Of a stretch of 64,000 bases of DNA, positions 17,239-24,873 are shown in pieces. Below the pieces are notes generated by a model. The model ran no database searches and was not told the origin of the DNA. It saw nothing but the letters and a program-made list of their open reading frames with translations. The translations under genes were made by a program, and so were the position numbers. The first letter of the stretch is position 1; each line of letters opens with the position of its first letter. The DNA is from CAWUEX02 sp038148375 (lineage in GTDB: Bacteria; Pseudomonadota; Alphaproteobacteria; Rhodospirillales; Rhodospirillaceae), in NCBI GenBank assembly GCA_038148375.1, contig JAYQVH010000011.1:1-64000 (forward strand), written 5' to 3'.

Positions 17239-17616
17239 ATGGACCAAGCGGTCGATATCGTAAGAACTTTCCTCGACGCATTGCAGCGGCGCGATCTCGA
17301 CGCCGTCAATGCGATGCTCGCGCCGGGGTTCCGCATGACCGTCACGGGTGGTCATGTGTTTGCCTCGCCGGCGGAATTTGCAGCGTTTTCCAAGGGCCGT
17401 CACAAAGGCGCGCGTAAGACCACGGACCGGTACGATGCCATGCCGGGCGACGATTGCACGGTTGTTTATGCGATGGGTTCAATGGCGGGCACGTGGAATG
17501 ACGACAGGACTTTCGATGGTGTGCGCTACATCGATCGCTTTGAAGTCGCCCATGGCAAAATCACCGACATGCAGGTGTGGAGCGACATGGCCGATTTCCG
17601 TCCGGCGGAAGAGTAG
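17239..17616 (+). CDS. SnoaL-like / NTF2-fold protein
   Basis: 125 residues from the ATG after an AGGGAAACACGGGG leader. The pattern is that of the NTF2-like SnoaL fold: VRTFLDALQRRDLDAVNAML at the N-terminus, FRMTVTGG near residue 31, then VRYIDRFEVAHGKITDMQVW near 95. Family members include ketosteroid isomerase-like cyclases and hydratases. The protein is clearly paralogous to the one at 40089-40469: both share VRYIDRF, GxIxDxQVWxDxA and a similar N-terminal helix. It sits between two cupin genes and is probably co-transcribed with them. Function unknown. Confidence 0.75.
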   Translation: MDQAVDIVRTFLDALQRRDLDAVNAMLAPGFRMTVTGGHVFASPAEFAAFSKGRHKGARKTTDRYDAMPGDDCTVVYAMGSMAGTWNDDRTFDGVRYIDRFEVAHGKITDMQVWSDMADFRPAEE

Positions 17617-17627
17617 GGCGGACGGCG

Positions 17628-18491
17628 ATGGCACGGCCGCACACCTTATTCGTTCAAGCCCAGAGTCTTCCCTGGCAGTCCGGTAACGAGCCCGATCCGC
17701 GCTGGGATGTCCGTGCAAAAATTCTCAGCAAAGATGAAGAAACCGGCGCGTACACCGCTATCATCAAAATTCCGGCCGGGTTCGAATTGCCCGGGCCGGT
17801 TCATTTCCGCTGCGATTTCGAATTCTACGTCCTCGACGGCGCATTTGAGGTCAACGGCGTCGAATACCGCAAAGACTGCTACGGCTTCTTTCCCGCCGGT
17901 TACCGGCGCGACAGCAACACGTCCGCCGGTGGCGCGGTCGTCCTCGCCATGTTTCATGGCTTTCACGCGCCGATCATGGGCGAGGCGCCGGCAGGACTGT
18001 ACCGCGAGGACAAACTGATTACCTGTGTCGACGTTTATAATCTAGAGTGGAAAACAGGCGATGAGGGTTCGGTGACCGGAAAACCGCTGTCGCCGACGAT
18101 CTTTACCAAGAAGCTGCGCTTCGATCCCGACACCCAAGAGCAGACGTTCCTCTATGCCGCGCTACCACATCACCCGCCGCCCGCGGTGATGAAAGGCAAA
18201 TTCGGCCATCCGATGATCGAAGAGATTTTCGTCTTGTCAGGTGAGTACGTGTTCGGCGATGCCGGGCGCATGGGGCCCGGCGGTTATTGCTGGTGGGCGG
18301 AAAACGAAATGCACGGGCCCGCCGGCAGCGAAACCGGTTACAACCTGTTCATCCGCATTTACGGCGGCCCGCTGGTGAATAAGTTCTCTTCTGATCCGGC
18401 GCCGTTTTCGTTCAAGCCGCCGCACGCCCCCGCGCTGCCGGACCGGCTCAAGAACTACGCCGCGCCGTTTCCGTGGACCGATCCATGGTGA
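17628..18491 (+). CDS. Double-cupin protein 3 (DUF4437-like), altered first metal site
   Basis: 287 residues starting at MARPHTLFVQAQSLPW. An upstream ATG in frame at 17577 would overlap the SnoaL gene. Second cupin: FGHPMIEEIFVLSGEYVFGD near residue 195, then GPGGYCWWAENEMHGPAGSE, all conserved with copy 1. In the first cupin the CHEE of copies 1 and 2 is CDFE, so the His and one Glu that would bind metal are lost. The N-terminal half may therefore be structural here. Third gene of the cupin - SnoaL - cupin run. The convergent SDR gene ends 13 bases downstream. Confidence 0.75.
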   Translation: MARPHTLFVQAQSLPWQSGNEPDPRWDVRAKILSKDEETGAYTAIIKIPAGFELPGPVHFRCDFEFYVLDGAFEVNGVEYRKDCYGFFPAGYRRDSNTSAGGAVVLAMFHGFHAPIMGEAPAGLYREDKLITCVDVYNLEWKTGDEGSVTGKPLSPTIFTKKLRFDPDTQEQTFLYAALPHHPPPAVMKGKFGHPMIEEIFVLSGEYVFGDAGRMGPGGYCWWAENEMHGPAGSETGYNLFIRIYGGPLVNKFSSDPAPFSFKPPHAPALPDRLKNYAAPFPWTDPW

Positions 18492-18504
18492 GTGCGCCAG
18501 CCTT

Positions 18505-19398
18505 TTAAGTGTGATTGCGGATCACCAGCGGATCTTCCCAGAAGCGGTCGATGCGGGTGCGTTCGAAGGCCTTCGGGTCCGAGAAGATGACGTCGCGCAT
18601 CCGCTTTGACCCGGCGGCGAAGATATCCGTCTCGCCGCGCGCCATGGCGTCGAACACCTGACGGGCATGCTCCTCGGGCGATACCCCGCCGCTTTCGACA
18701 CTGGCCGGTGAGGCGCGGGTGTCGACCCCGCCGGTGAAAATGCTCGCCACCAGTATGGGGTCACGGTCCAGTTCGGCGCGCAGGCCGTTGGTCATCATCA
18801 TCGCTGCTGACTTTGAAATGCTGTAGGCCGTGTATTCCGGCAGGCAAAACCAAGCCGCACCCGACAAGACATTGCCAATCGCGCCGCCGCCGTTGTTCAG
18901 GATAATCGGCGTGAACAAGCGTGCCAGTTCTGCCGGCGACCAGCAGTTCGTTTCGACCACCATTTTGCAGTCGTCCAGCGTTGAGGACGATAGAATGCGG
19001 CGCTCCTCGGCGACGCGGCTGCCGGGGTAGGCGGCGTTGTTGATCAGCCAGGTGACGTCGGTGGCTTGCGCCGCGCATGCCTCGCGATGTCCGGCGACGT
19101 TGACGTCCAGCAGCATCGGTACGACCCGGTCCGGATCGAGCGCAGCCAATTCGGGAAAGTATTTCTCGCTGCGGGCAGTGGCATAGACGCGCTTGGCGCC
19201 GCGCTCGAGCAGGACCTTCACGAAGCCTAATCCGACGCCGCGGTTGGAGCCGGTGACCAGGGCGACGCACCCCTTGGCCTCGACCGAACGGTCCGGCCAG
19301 GACGTGCTTGCCGCCTGCTGCGCAGTAGCCGGGGTTCCGCCCATGGCCTGCGCCGCGGCGGCCATGGCCATGGTGCTAAGGAGGTCTCTACGTTTCAT
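18505..19398 (-). CDS. Classical SDR oxidoreductase with twin-arginine signal
   Basis: 297 residues. The start MKRRDLLSTMAMAAAAQAMGG has the twin Arg followed by a hydrophobic Ala/Met stretch, and ATA|QQA is a likely cleavage site. The body is a classical SDR: cofactor motif TGSNRGVG at about 50, NNAAY at about 120, catalytic Ser in NVLSGAAW, and YxxxK as YSISK near 190. Export of an NAD(P)-dependent SDR by Tat is unusual but known for a few cofactor-retaining enzymes. It closes the cupin cluster on the right and is convergent with the third cupin gene. Substrate unknown. Confidence 0.8.
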   Translation of the reverse strand: MKRRDLLSTMAMAAAAQAMGGTPATAQQAASTSWPDRSVEAKGCVALVTGSNRGVGLGFVKVLLERGAKRVYATARSEKYFPELAALDPDRVVPMLLDVNVAGHREACAAQATDVTWLINNAAYPGSRVAEERRILSSSTLDDCKMVVETNCWSPAELARLFTPIILNNGGGAIGNVLSGAAWFCLPEYTAYSISKSAAMMMTNGLRAELDRDPILVASIFTGGVDTRASPASVESGGVSPEEHARQVFDAMARGETDIFAAGSKRMRDVIFSDPKAFERTRIDRFWEDPLVIRNHT

Positions 19399-19476
19399 CT
19401 CATCTCTCCCGCGTGACGTCAGTCTTATAACTCTACACAGAAGCGCCGAGCACCGGCAAAGGCGAGAAAGAAGCGG

Positions 19477-21936
19477 TTACTGGATGGTCTCGGTGCAATA
19501 GCGGGAGGCCTGGCCGACGTTTTCGTCGCCATAGGCGAGGTCGCAGGGGTCGGTCAAATCGCAGGCTTTTAGAGAGCGGACATAAACCTGTGTCTGACGG
19601 TCGCCTGAGCCGGTATTGGGCAAGGGTGTGACGCGCACCTCGTCGAACACGCCTGAGGTTAAAGAGTCGATATCGATCAACACATCTTTACGCCAATTGT
19701 TGTTGGTGTCGGCGCCAGGGCAGGGCGATATGGTTTGCGTATTGATCGCGGTCGCATTTCCATCGTTGTAGAAGGCGACCTGTACCTGATCGCTGCCACC
19801 GTTCGCCTGGGTGCCGAAACGTGTGATGCCGATCAGCAGCCGCGGCCAGTCCTGTTCAAATTTGAACTGCAATTGTTCGAAGTTGGTTTCTGACCCGGTT
19901 GGCGTAAGAACGGTATCCAGCGTATCCAGCAAGCTGCTGCTTGTTCCGGTGCCGTTGACGCCAAACCCGACGGTGGTTTCGCCGCTGTTGTCCTGCGAGC
20001 GTAGCGTTCCATTCTCCGAGAATATTTGGACGTCCAGGTCGGACCCGTCCTCCGGATAATTGTTGAGGTCGATCCAGGACCGGCCCACATCCTCGTTGAC
20101 GTTGTCGCCAAGCCCCATGAGTGAGTTGACCGCTTCGGGTTGAATCTCATCCGTTTCGTTGAGGCCCGTCGCATTGGGCGGATCGGACAGCACTTGGTGG
20201 CACCGGAACTCGCTGTAGTTCAGTGTGTTGTCGCTGGAGTCGGTACGGTCGAAGCCGCAATGACGGTTTTGGCCGCAGGCGACCGCGGCGCCGACGAGGA
20301 TGCGCGTGTGCGCCTCCGGATCGGAACTGTCGATCGGTATGGGGATGATTTGCACGCGATCGAACCGTTCGCTGGCGGTGACGTCCATATTGAAGTCGGT
20401 CGTGATTGCCATGGCGTGTGCTGTTCCCGCGTTGCCCGCGTTGAAGGAACAAGTCTGCACATTAATTTCTTCACCGATCAAAGTGGTGCCGTTGAACGCG
20501 CGTAAAAGGACGCGTTCAATGTCCGATCCGGTATACCCGCCGTTATCAGAGTCTCCGAAATCCCGGATATTCACGGTGAAGCACGCCCATTCGTTGTCGA
20601 ACTCGAAAACGATCTTTTCACGGTCATTGACGTCGAGATAGGACCCGTTCGCGTTCGGGTAGGCGCTGGTGTTTGAGGGGTCGATCGTATCCAGCAAGTT
20701 GTTGCTGTTGCCGACGCCCGCCACACCCAAACCATCCAATTCATCGAGGTAGAGCGCGCCTTCGTCGGAAAAAATATTCACACCGTTTGTCGTGCGCCGC
20801 GCGAAACCCTGGTTGGTGGTGATGTTGCCTGTCGTGAGATTGAGATACTGCCGGATGTCGTCTTCGGTGATGACCGTTGTGGCGTTGTCGTCGCCTCCGT
20901 CAGTTTTATTCGATGCGCCGTCGACGCGTTCAAAGCCGAGCCTGAAGTCCGCAAAATAGAGGTCGTTGCGCTGTGCGGCGGACGAGGCGCGCACCGGATA
21001 ACCGTTGGCCAGGAAGTAGCGTACCGCCTGCAGGTCCGCTTCGCCGGTGGAGGTATTGTCATCGATGCACAGGCGCACGTGAGGTTCGCGCCCGGACGTG
21101 CCGTTGTCGAAATTTGACGTGATATCGTTGCAGGGCTCCGTATCGCAATTGTTGTCCGAGTCGTTGTTGCCCCAGATCCAGGCATCAATGCGGATTTCAT
21201 TTGCGTCGCACAAGTCGTCGCCGTCGACACTGTAATCATGCAGTTCAATGCGGAAATCATGAAACTGATCAGTGACGCCGTCGCGGAACGGGTCGCCGTC
21301 CTCCAGCCAATCCGGGTCGGAGCTATTGCGGATACACGCTTCGCCGTCGCCTTCATTGGTCGCCGTTGTATCCACGCGTTTGCCGGCTGCTACGGTCGGC
21401 CAGTCGCCATTGCCACGGTCTTCGGGAGCAATGCCGAACTCGCTAAATCCCAATGCGTCCAAGTCACGGCAGATCGGGCTGTTGTCTTCCTCGCCCTCGG
21501 CGATTGTTTCGGACCCTTCATGGTCGACATCGCCGGTGACGATCGCGATATGGTTGGCGGTCGGGTCGAATATATCACCTGCGGAATAAGGTCCCGATGC
21601 CGCCAGATGCCGGTAGGTGTCGATCTCGATACCAAAGCGTTCGATGTTCGTGGCCAGCGCATGACCCGCGCCGTCGTCCTGAAAGCCCATGTACTGGTCG
21701 ACGCCGCCGCAGTCCGTATTGCTGACGGTGGTCGCCGCGTTGTCGTCGGTCTGCTTATGTCCGGCAAACCCAAACACCAGGCCATTGCCGCTTCCTTGGT
21801 CGGTTCCGGCGATGTCGGACTTAAACGCGATCTGACCGTAGACGCGAATGACATGGCCTTGCAGCGGAAATGTCACCTCCGAGTGGGCGCAGGCCGACGA
21901 GGCGAAGGTGTCGTTGTTCTGAAACCGCAGACCCAC
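19477..21936 (-). CDS. Large extracellular lectin-like protein, downstream part of a frameshifted gene
   Basis: The open frame gives 819 residues from a GTG, but this is very probably not a true start. Reading the frame upstream gives DPDGTADTGDELVGLRFQNN, which continues the sense of the gene at 21873-22832. The N-terminal 130 residues look like an L-type lectin/concanavalin fold (RVYGQIAFKSD, GLVFGFAGHKQ, FGIEIDTYRH). After that come Asp/Asn/Gly/Thr-rich beta-type segments, including two related modules near residues 385-510 and 630-800 (NIFSDEGAL / QIFSENGTL, then NNLLDTIDP / SSLLDTLDT and FEFDNEWACFTVNIRDFG / FKFEQDWPRLLIGITRFG). Many paired Cys suggest disulfides. Surface exposed by inference. 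Confidence 0.7.
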   Translation of the reverse strand: MGLRFQNNDTFASSACAHSEVTFPLQGHVIRVYGQIAFKSDIAGTDQGSGNGLVFGFAGHKQTDDNAATTVSNTDCGGVDQYMGFQDDGAGHALATNIERFGIEIDTYRHLAASGPYSAGDIFDPTANHIAIVTGDVDHEGSETIAEGEEDNSPICRDLDALGFSEFGIAPEDRGNGDWPTVAAGKRVDTTATNEGDGEACIRNSSDPDWLEDGDPFRDGVTDQFHDFRIELHDYSVDGDDLCDANEIRIDAWIWGNNDSDNNCDTEPCNDITSNFDNGTSGREPHVRLCIDDNTSTGEADLQAVRYFLANGYPVRASSAAQRNDLYFADFRLGFERVDGASNKTDGGDDNATTVITEDDIRQYLNLTTGNITTNQGFARRTTNGVNIFSDEGALYLDELDGLGVAGVGNSNNLLDTIDPSNTSAYPNANGSYLDVNDREKIVFEFDNEWACFTVNIRDFGDSDNGGYTGSDIERVLLRAFNGTTLIGEEINVQTCSFNAGNAGTAHAMAITTDFNMDVTASERFDRVQIIPIPIDSSDPEAHTRILVGAAVACGQNRHCGFDRTDSSDNTLNYSEFRCHQVLSDPPNATGLNETDEIQPEAVNSLMGLGDNVNEDVGRSWIDLNNYPEDGSDLDVQIFSENGTLRSQDNSGETTVGFGVNGTGTSSSLLDTLDTVLTPTGSETNFEQLQFKFEQDWPRLLIGITRFGTQANGGSDQVQVAFYNDGNATAINTQTISPCPGADTNNNWRKDVLIDIDSLTSGVFDEVRVTPLPNTGSGDRQTQVYVRSLKACDLTDPCDLAYGDENVGQASRYCTETIQ

Positions 21937-22832
21937 CAGTTCATCGCCTGTGTCCGCAGTTCCGTCGGGGTCGAGTTGTTTTGGGTGCGGGTGACAAGGC
22001 GAACGAGCACTTCACGCGATCCGGATGTGCCGGCGCTGACGGCCTCTTCGCCAAACAATTCCTTGCAGTAAGAGGTGATCTTGGTGCCGAGCTGCACGCC
22101 GCGCACCACATCATCAAAAAAAGTCGAACTGTCATTAGACGAAGGGCCGGAGCGGAATACGTTTGTAGAGGTTCCCGCTCCGCAAGACACCGAGCAATTG
22201 GCCTGCTCATTGCTGGACGATGGCGCAGATGCTTGCGCATTTGTCACGGCTCGGAATCCGCCGAAGGTATTTGTTCCGTGGCTGATCAGCGCGTACTTGG
22301 AGTTCGCTGTGGCGTTGGCGTCATCCAAGTTGCCGGCCAGAGCGGTGAGGCCGTCGCACACTTCCATGCTGTCGGTCGAGTGCACGATGTACGTGATGTA
22401 ATTACCTTCGCCATCGATAACATCGCTCTCACTGAGTCCGATGGAACTCCACGGTACAATCCCGCGGTTGTTGGAGCCGCACGCATTATCGCTGTCCCAG
22501 GCTTCGCGTACGCCATCGCCGTCGGCAGGGTTTGCGGGGCAGGGCAGGCGGTAAAGGTCGCCGCCACTGGCGACGCCGCTGGCGCCGTAATCTTGCAGGG
22601 CATAGACCTCAAGTGCGGCTTTGATGAGATCGAAATTGGTGCGTTGAGACCGTGTATCCCGCAGTTCTTCCTGGATGCCTGATTCGCGTTGAATGATTGC
22701 CACCGTGGTGGCCAGCGCTATGGATCCAAGCACGAACGCGATGGCGATAAGGGCTACGCCTGAGTCGTCTTTGAGGATGGTCGTGGGCTGCAGCTTGCAC
22801 CGTAACAAATCGAACCATTTATGGGAGGGCAA
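21873..22832 (-). CDS. Pseudopilin-like N-terminal part of the same large surface protein
   Basis: 319 residues as read. Residues 23-47 (DSGVALIAIAFVLGSIALATTVA...) resemble the hydrophobic helix of type IV pilin/pseudopilin-like proteins after a charged leader ending in Gly. It lacks the Glu at +5 of classical prepilins. The helix is followed by QRTNFDLIKAALEVYAL, then LPCPANPADGDG and GIVPWSSIGLSESDVIDGEGN, a pattern typical of minor pseudopilin-like proteins. The last 20 or so residues (RTTTPSPRRPAPTRR) look like out-of-frame coding. A one-base shift near 21955-21970 would join it to the 819-residue frame and give a protein of about 1,100 residues. Whether the shift is real or a sequencing error is open. 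Confidence 0.7.
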   Translation of the reverse strand: MPSHKWFDLLRCKLQPTTILKDDSGVALIAIAFVLGSIALATTVAIIQRESGIQEELRDTRSQRTNFDLIKAALEVYALQDYGASGVASGGDLYRLPCPANPADGDGVREAWDSDNACGSNNRGIVPWSSIGLSESDVIDGEGNYITYIVHSTDSMEVCDGLTALAGNLDDANATANSKYALISHGTNTFGGFRAVTNAQASAPSSSNEQANCSVSCGAGTSTNVFRSGPSSNDSSTFFDDVVRGVQLGTKITSYCKELFGEEAVSAGTSGSREVLVRLVTRTQNNSTPTELRTQAMNWWVCGFRTTTPSPRRPAPTRR

Positions 22833-23020
22833 GACAGAGTTCCTAACGTCGACGATAAAATCGAACTGCCGATCATATTGTAATAGGTAACGCCGGGCTG
22901 TGCCCTGCGGTAGCCATCATGCGCGCTCGCCTATAGCGAGTAAAATGAATATTGGTTCGTTATCGCTACCACAGCTAATCGAACCTAATTCGAATAAGAC
23001 AATGGTGCGCGAAACGTGCG

Positions 23021-23656
23021 CTACGGAATGCCCAACGCCTTGTGAGTCTGCAAACTCAAACGCCACGCCGGATTGGCGCGGCAGAACTTGACGGCGGCGT
23101 GGAGATTGTCCGCGTAGTCCGGTCCATCCATCGGCTGCACGAAGCGATGCGTAAACAGCTGATCTTCCAGCGTGCGCGGGTCCAGTCCGTCCTGGGGATA
23201 CACCACTTTCAATTCCTGGCCGGACGTCTGCACCTGTTCCGTGCCGGCCTTGGGGCTGACGCAGATCCAGTCAATGCCCGGCGGCGCGCGGAGCGTGCCG
23301 TTGGTCTCAATCGCGACTTCAAAGCTGTGACGATGACAGGCGTCGATCAGTGCTTCGTCCAGTTGCAGCAGCGGCTCGCCGCCGGTGAAGACGACGTAGC
23401 GCTTGCCGAAAACGTCCTCGGGCCAGAGGTGGGCGATCGCGTCAGCTAAGGAGTCTGCATCCGCGAACGTGCCGCCGTTTGTACCGCTGGTGCCGACAAA
23501 GTCGGTGTCGCAGAACCGGCATTGTGCCGTTGCCCGGTCCTGTTCGCGGCCGGACCACAGGTTACACCCGGTAAAGCGGCAGAACACTGCCGCACGGCCG
23601 GTCTGCGCGCCTTCGCCCTGGAGCGTGTAATGCATTTCTTTGACGCTGTAGGTCAT
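23021..23656 (-). CDS. queE: 7-carboxy-7-deazaguanine synthase
   Basis: 211 residues, a radical SAM enzyme that makes the 7-deazaguanine ring (CDG) from carboxytetrahydropterin. The FeS Cys set is seen as GCNLWSGREQDRATAQCRFCDTDF at about residues 30-53: a Cys, then 14 residues with a basic loop, then CxxC. This insertion pattern is the QueE type and not the standard CxxxCxxC. FTGGEPLLQ near residue 90 is the SAM-binding GGEP motif. It lies 8 bases downstream of queC on the same strand and is therefore in one operon. Next to it, queD is divergent. Confidence 0.93.
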   Translation of the reverse strand: MTYSVKEMHYTLQGEGAQTGRAAVFCRFTGCNLWSGREQDRATAQCRFCDTDFVGTSGTNGGTFADADSLADAIAHLWPEDVFGKRYVVFTGGEPLLQLDEALIDACHRHSFEVAIETNGTLRAPPGIDWICVSPKAGTEQVQTSGQELKVVYPQDGLDPRTLEDQLFTHRFVQPMDGPDYADNLHAAVKFCRANPAWRLSLQTHKALGIP

Positions 23657-23664
23657 GGCGTGGT

Positions 23665-24381
23665 TCAGGCCGCGGCGCGGTAGCGCTCGTACCCGGCGGC
23701 GCGCAGTTCACAGGCAAAACAGGTGCCGCAGCCGTATCCCCAGTCATGGCGGTGCGCGCGGTCGCCGCGGTAGCAGGTGTGGGTTTGTTCAAGAATGAGA
23801 TCGATCAGCGCAGCGCCGCCGAGCGTTTCGGCCATCACCCACGTTCCGGCTTTATCGAGATGCATCAGCGGCGTCTCGATGGTGAGCGGCCGGTCGAGAC
23901 CGAGGGACAACGCCTGCTCCTGCGCGTCGATGGTTGCACGCCGGCAATCCGGATAGCCCGAATAGTCCGTCTCGCACATGCCGCCGACCAGAGTGTCGAT
24001 GCCGCGCCGGTAGGCCAGTGCCGCGGCGGCAGTGAGAAAGGCCAAATTGCGCGCCGGTACGAACGTCGTCGGCAGGCCGTTGTCGGCCATCTTTATTGCC
24101 ATTTCGTGGGTCATCGCGGTTTCGCCGAGCGCACTCAGGAATCCAAGCTCGATCAGATGATCGTCGCCCAGCCGTTCGGCCCAGTCCGGAAAAGTCGCCC
24201 GCAGGCCGTCCAGCACAGCCGTCCGGCAGGTCAGTTCCACGGCGTGGCGCTGGCCGTAGTCGAACGCGACGGTTTCCACCCGTTCAAAGCGCTCAAGCGC
24301 CCAGGCCAGGCAGGTGGTCGAGTCCTGTCCGCCGGAGAACAGCACCAGGGCGGCGCCGGAATTCTGGGGCGTGTCCGTCAT
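23665..24381 (-). CDS. queC: 7-cyano-7-deazaguanine synthase
   Basis: 238 residues. The ATP-PPase loop FSGGQDSTTCLAWAL lies at about residues 15-29. The C-terminal zinc site reads CYRGDRAHRHDWGYGCGTCF then AC (residues about 200-221): one Cys, then CGTCFAC. It converts CDG to preQ0 with ammonia and ATP in the cytoplasm, the last step before preQ0 is used for queuosine or DNA/tRNA deazaguanines. First gene of the queC-queE operon. No preQ1 riboswitch was recognised in the 113-base divergent region before queD. Confidence 0.95.
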   Translation of the reverse strand: MTDTPQNSGAALVLFSGGQDSTTCLAWALERFERVETVAFDYGQRHAVELTCRTAVLDGLRATFPDWAERLGDDHLIELGFLSALGETAMTHEMAIKMADNGLPTTFVPARNLAFLTAAAALAYRRGIDTLVGGMCETDYSGYPDCRRATIDAQEQALSLGLDRPLTIETPLMHLDKAGTWVMAETLGGAALIDLILEQTHTCYRGDRAHRHDWGYGCGTCFACELRAAGYERYRAAA

Positions 24382-24494
24382 GGCGGCTTTGTATCATGCC
24401 CGGCAGGCGCGCCGAACGTTTTTCAGCGCCTTGATTTTCCATGCTTTGTTCTCCATAACCCCGGCCACACACAGGAAAAAACCGCGCATCTTCC

Positions 24495-24866
24495 ATGGAT
24501 ATCTTCAAGAGTTTCACCTTTGAAGCCGCCCATCATCTGGCCCCTAACGTGGCGCCGGACCACCGCTATGCGCGCCTGCACGGCCACTCGTTCTCGGCCG
24601 AGGTCTATTTGTCCGGCGAACCAGACCCCACCACCGGCTGGATCGTCGATTTTGCCGAGATCGACACGGCCATCGCCGCCCTTAAGGGCGAGCTTGATCA
24701 CGGGTACCTCAACGATCTCGAAGGCCTCGATCATCCGACCCTGGAAAATATCGCCACCTGGGTGTGGGACCGTCTGGCGCCCCAGTTTCCGGCGCTGAGC
24801 AAGATCGTCATCCGCCGCGGCTCCTGCGGCGAAGGCTGCATCTATACCGGGCCGGCTGGCTCTTAA
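24495..24866 (+). CDS. queD: QueD/6-pyruvoyltetrahydropterin synthase homologue with altered active site
   Basis: 123 residues in the QueD fold: FKSFTFEAAHHL at the start, RLHGHSF near residue 35 (zinc His residues), GWIVDFAEI near 54 and LDHGYLNDL near 74. Two expected residues differ from E. coli QueD as I recall it: the catalytic Cys in HKCGRLHGHS is Tyr here (HRYARLHGHS), and the pterin-anchoring Glu in KETCTAGC is Gly (RGSCGEGC). The zinc His set and the Asp-His pair are kept. It stands alone on the + strand, back to back with queC-queE. It may be a QueD subtype that uses other residues or a related pterin enzyme. Confidence is high for fold and lower for reaction. Confidence 0.8.
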   Translation: MDIFKSFTFEAAHHLAPNVAPDHRYARLHGHSFSAEVYLSGEPDPTTGWIVDFAEIDTAIAALKGELDHGYLNDLEGLDHPTLENIATWVWDRLAPQFPALSKIVIRRGSCGEGCIYTGPAGS

Positions 24867-24873
24867 CGCCGAA

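Noticed and set aside
24382..24494. preQ1 riboswitch before queC
   Set aside because: No match to the conserved parts of known preQ1 aptamers could be seen in this 113-base region.
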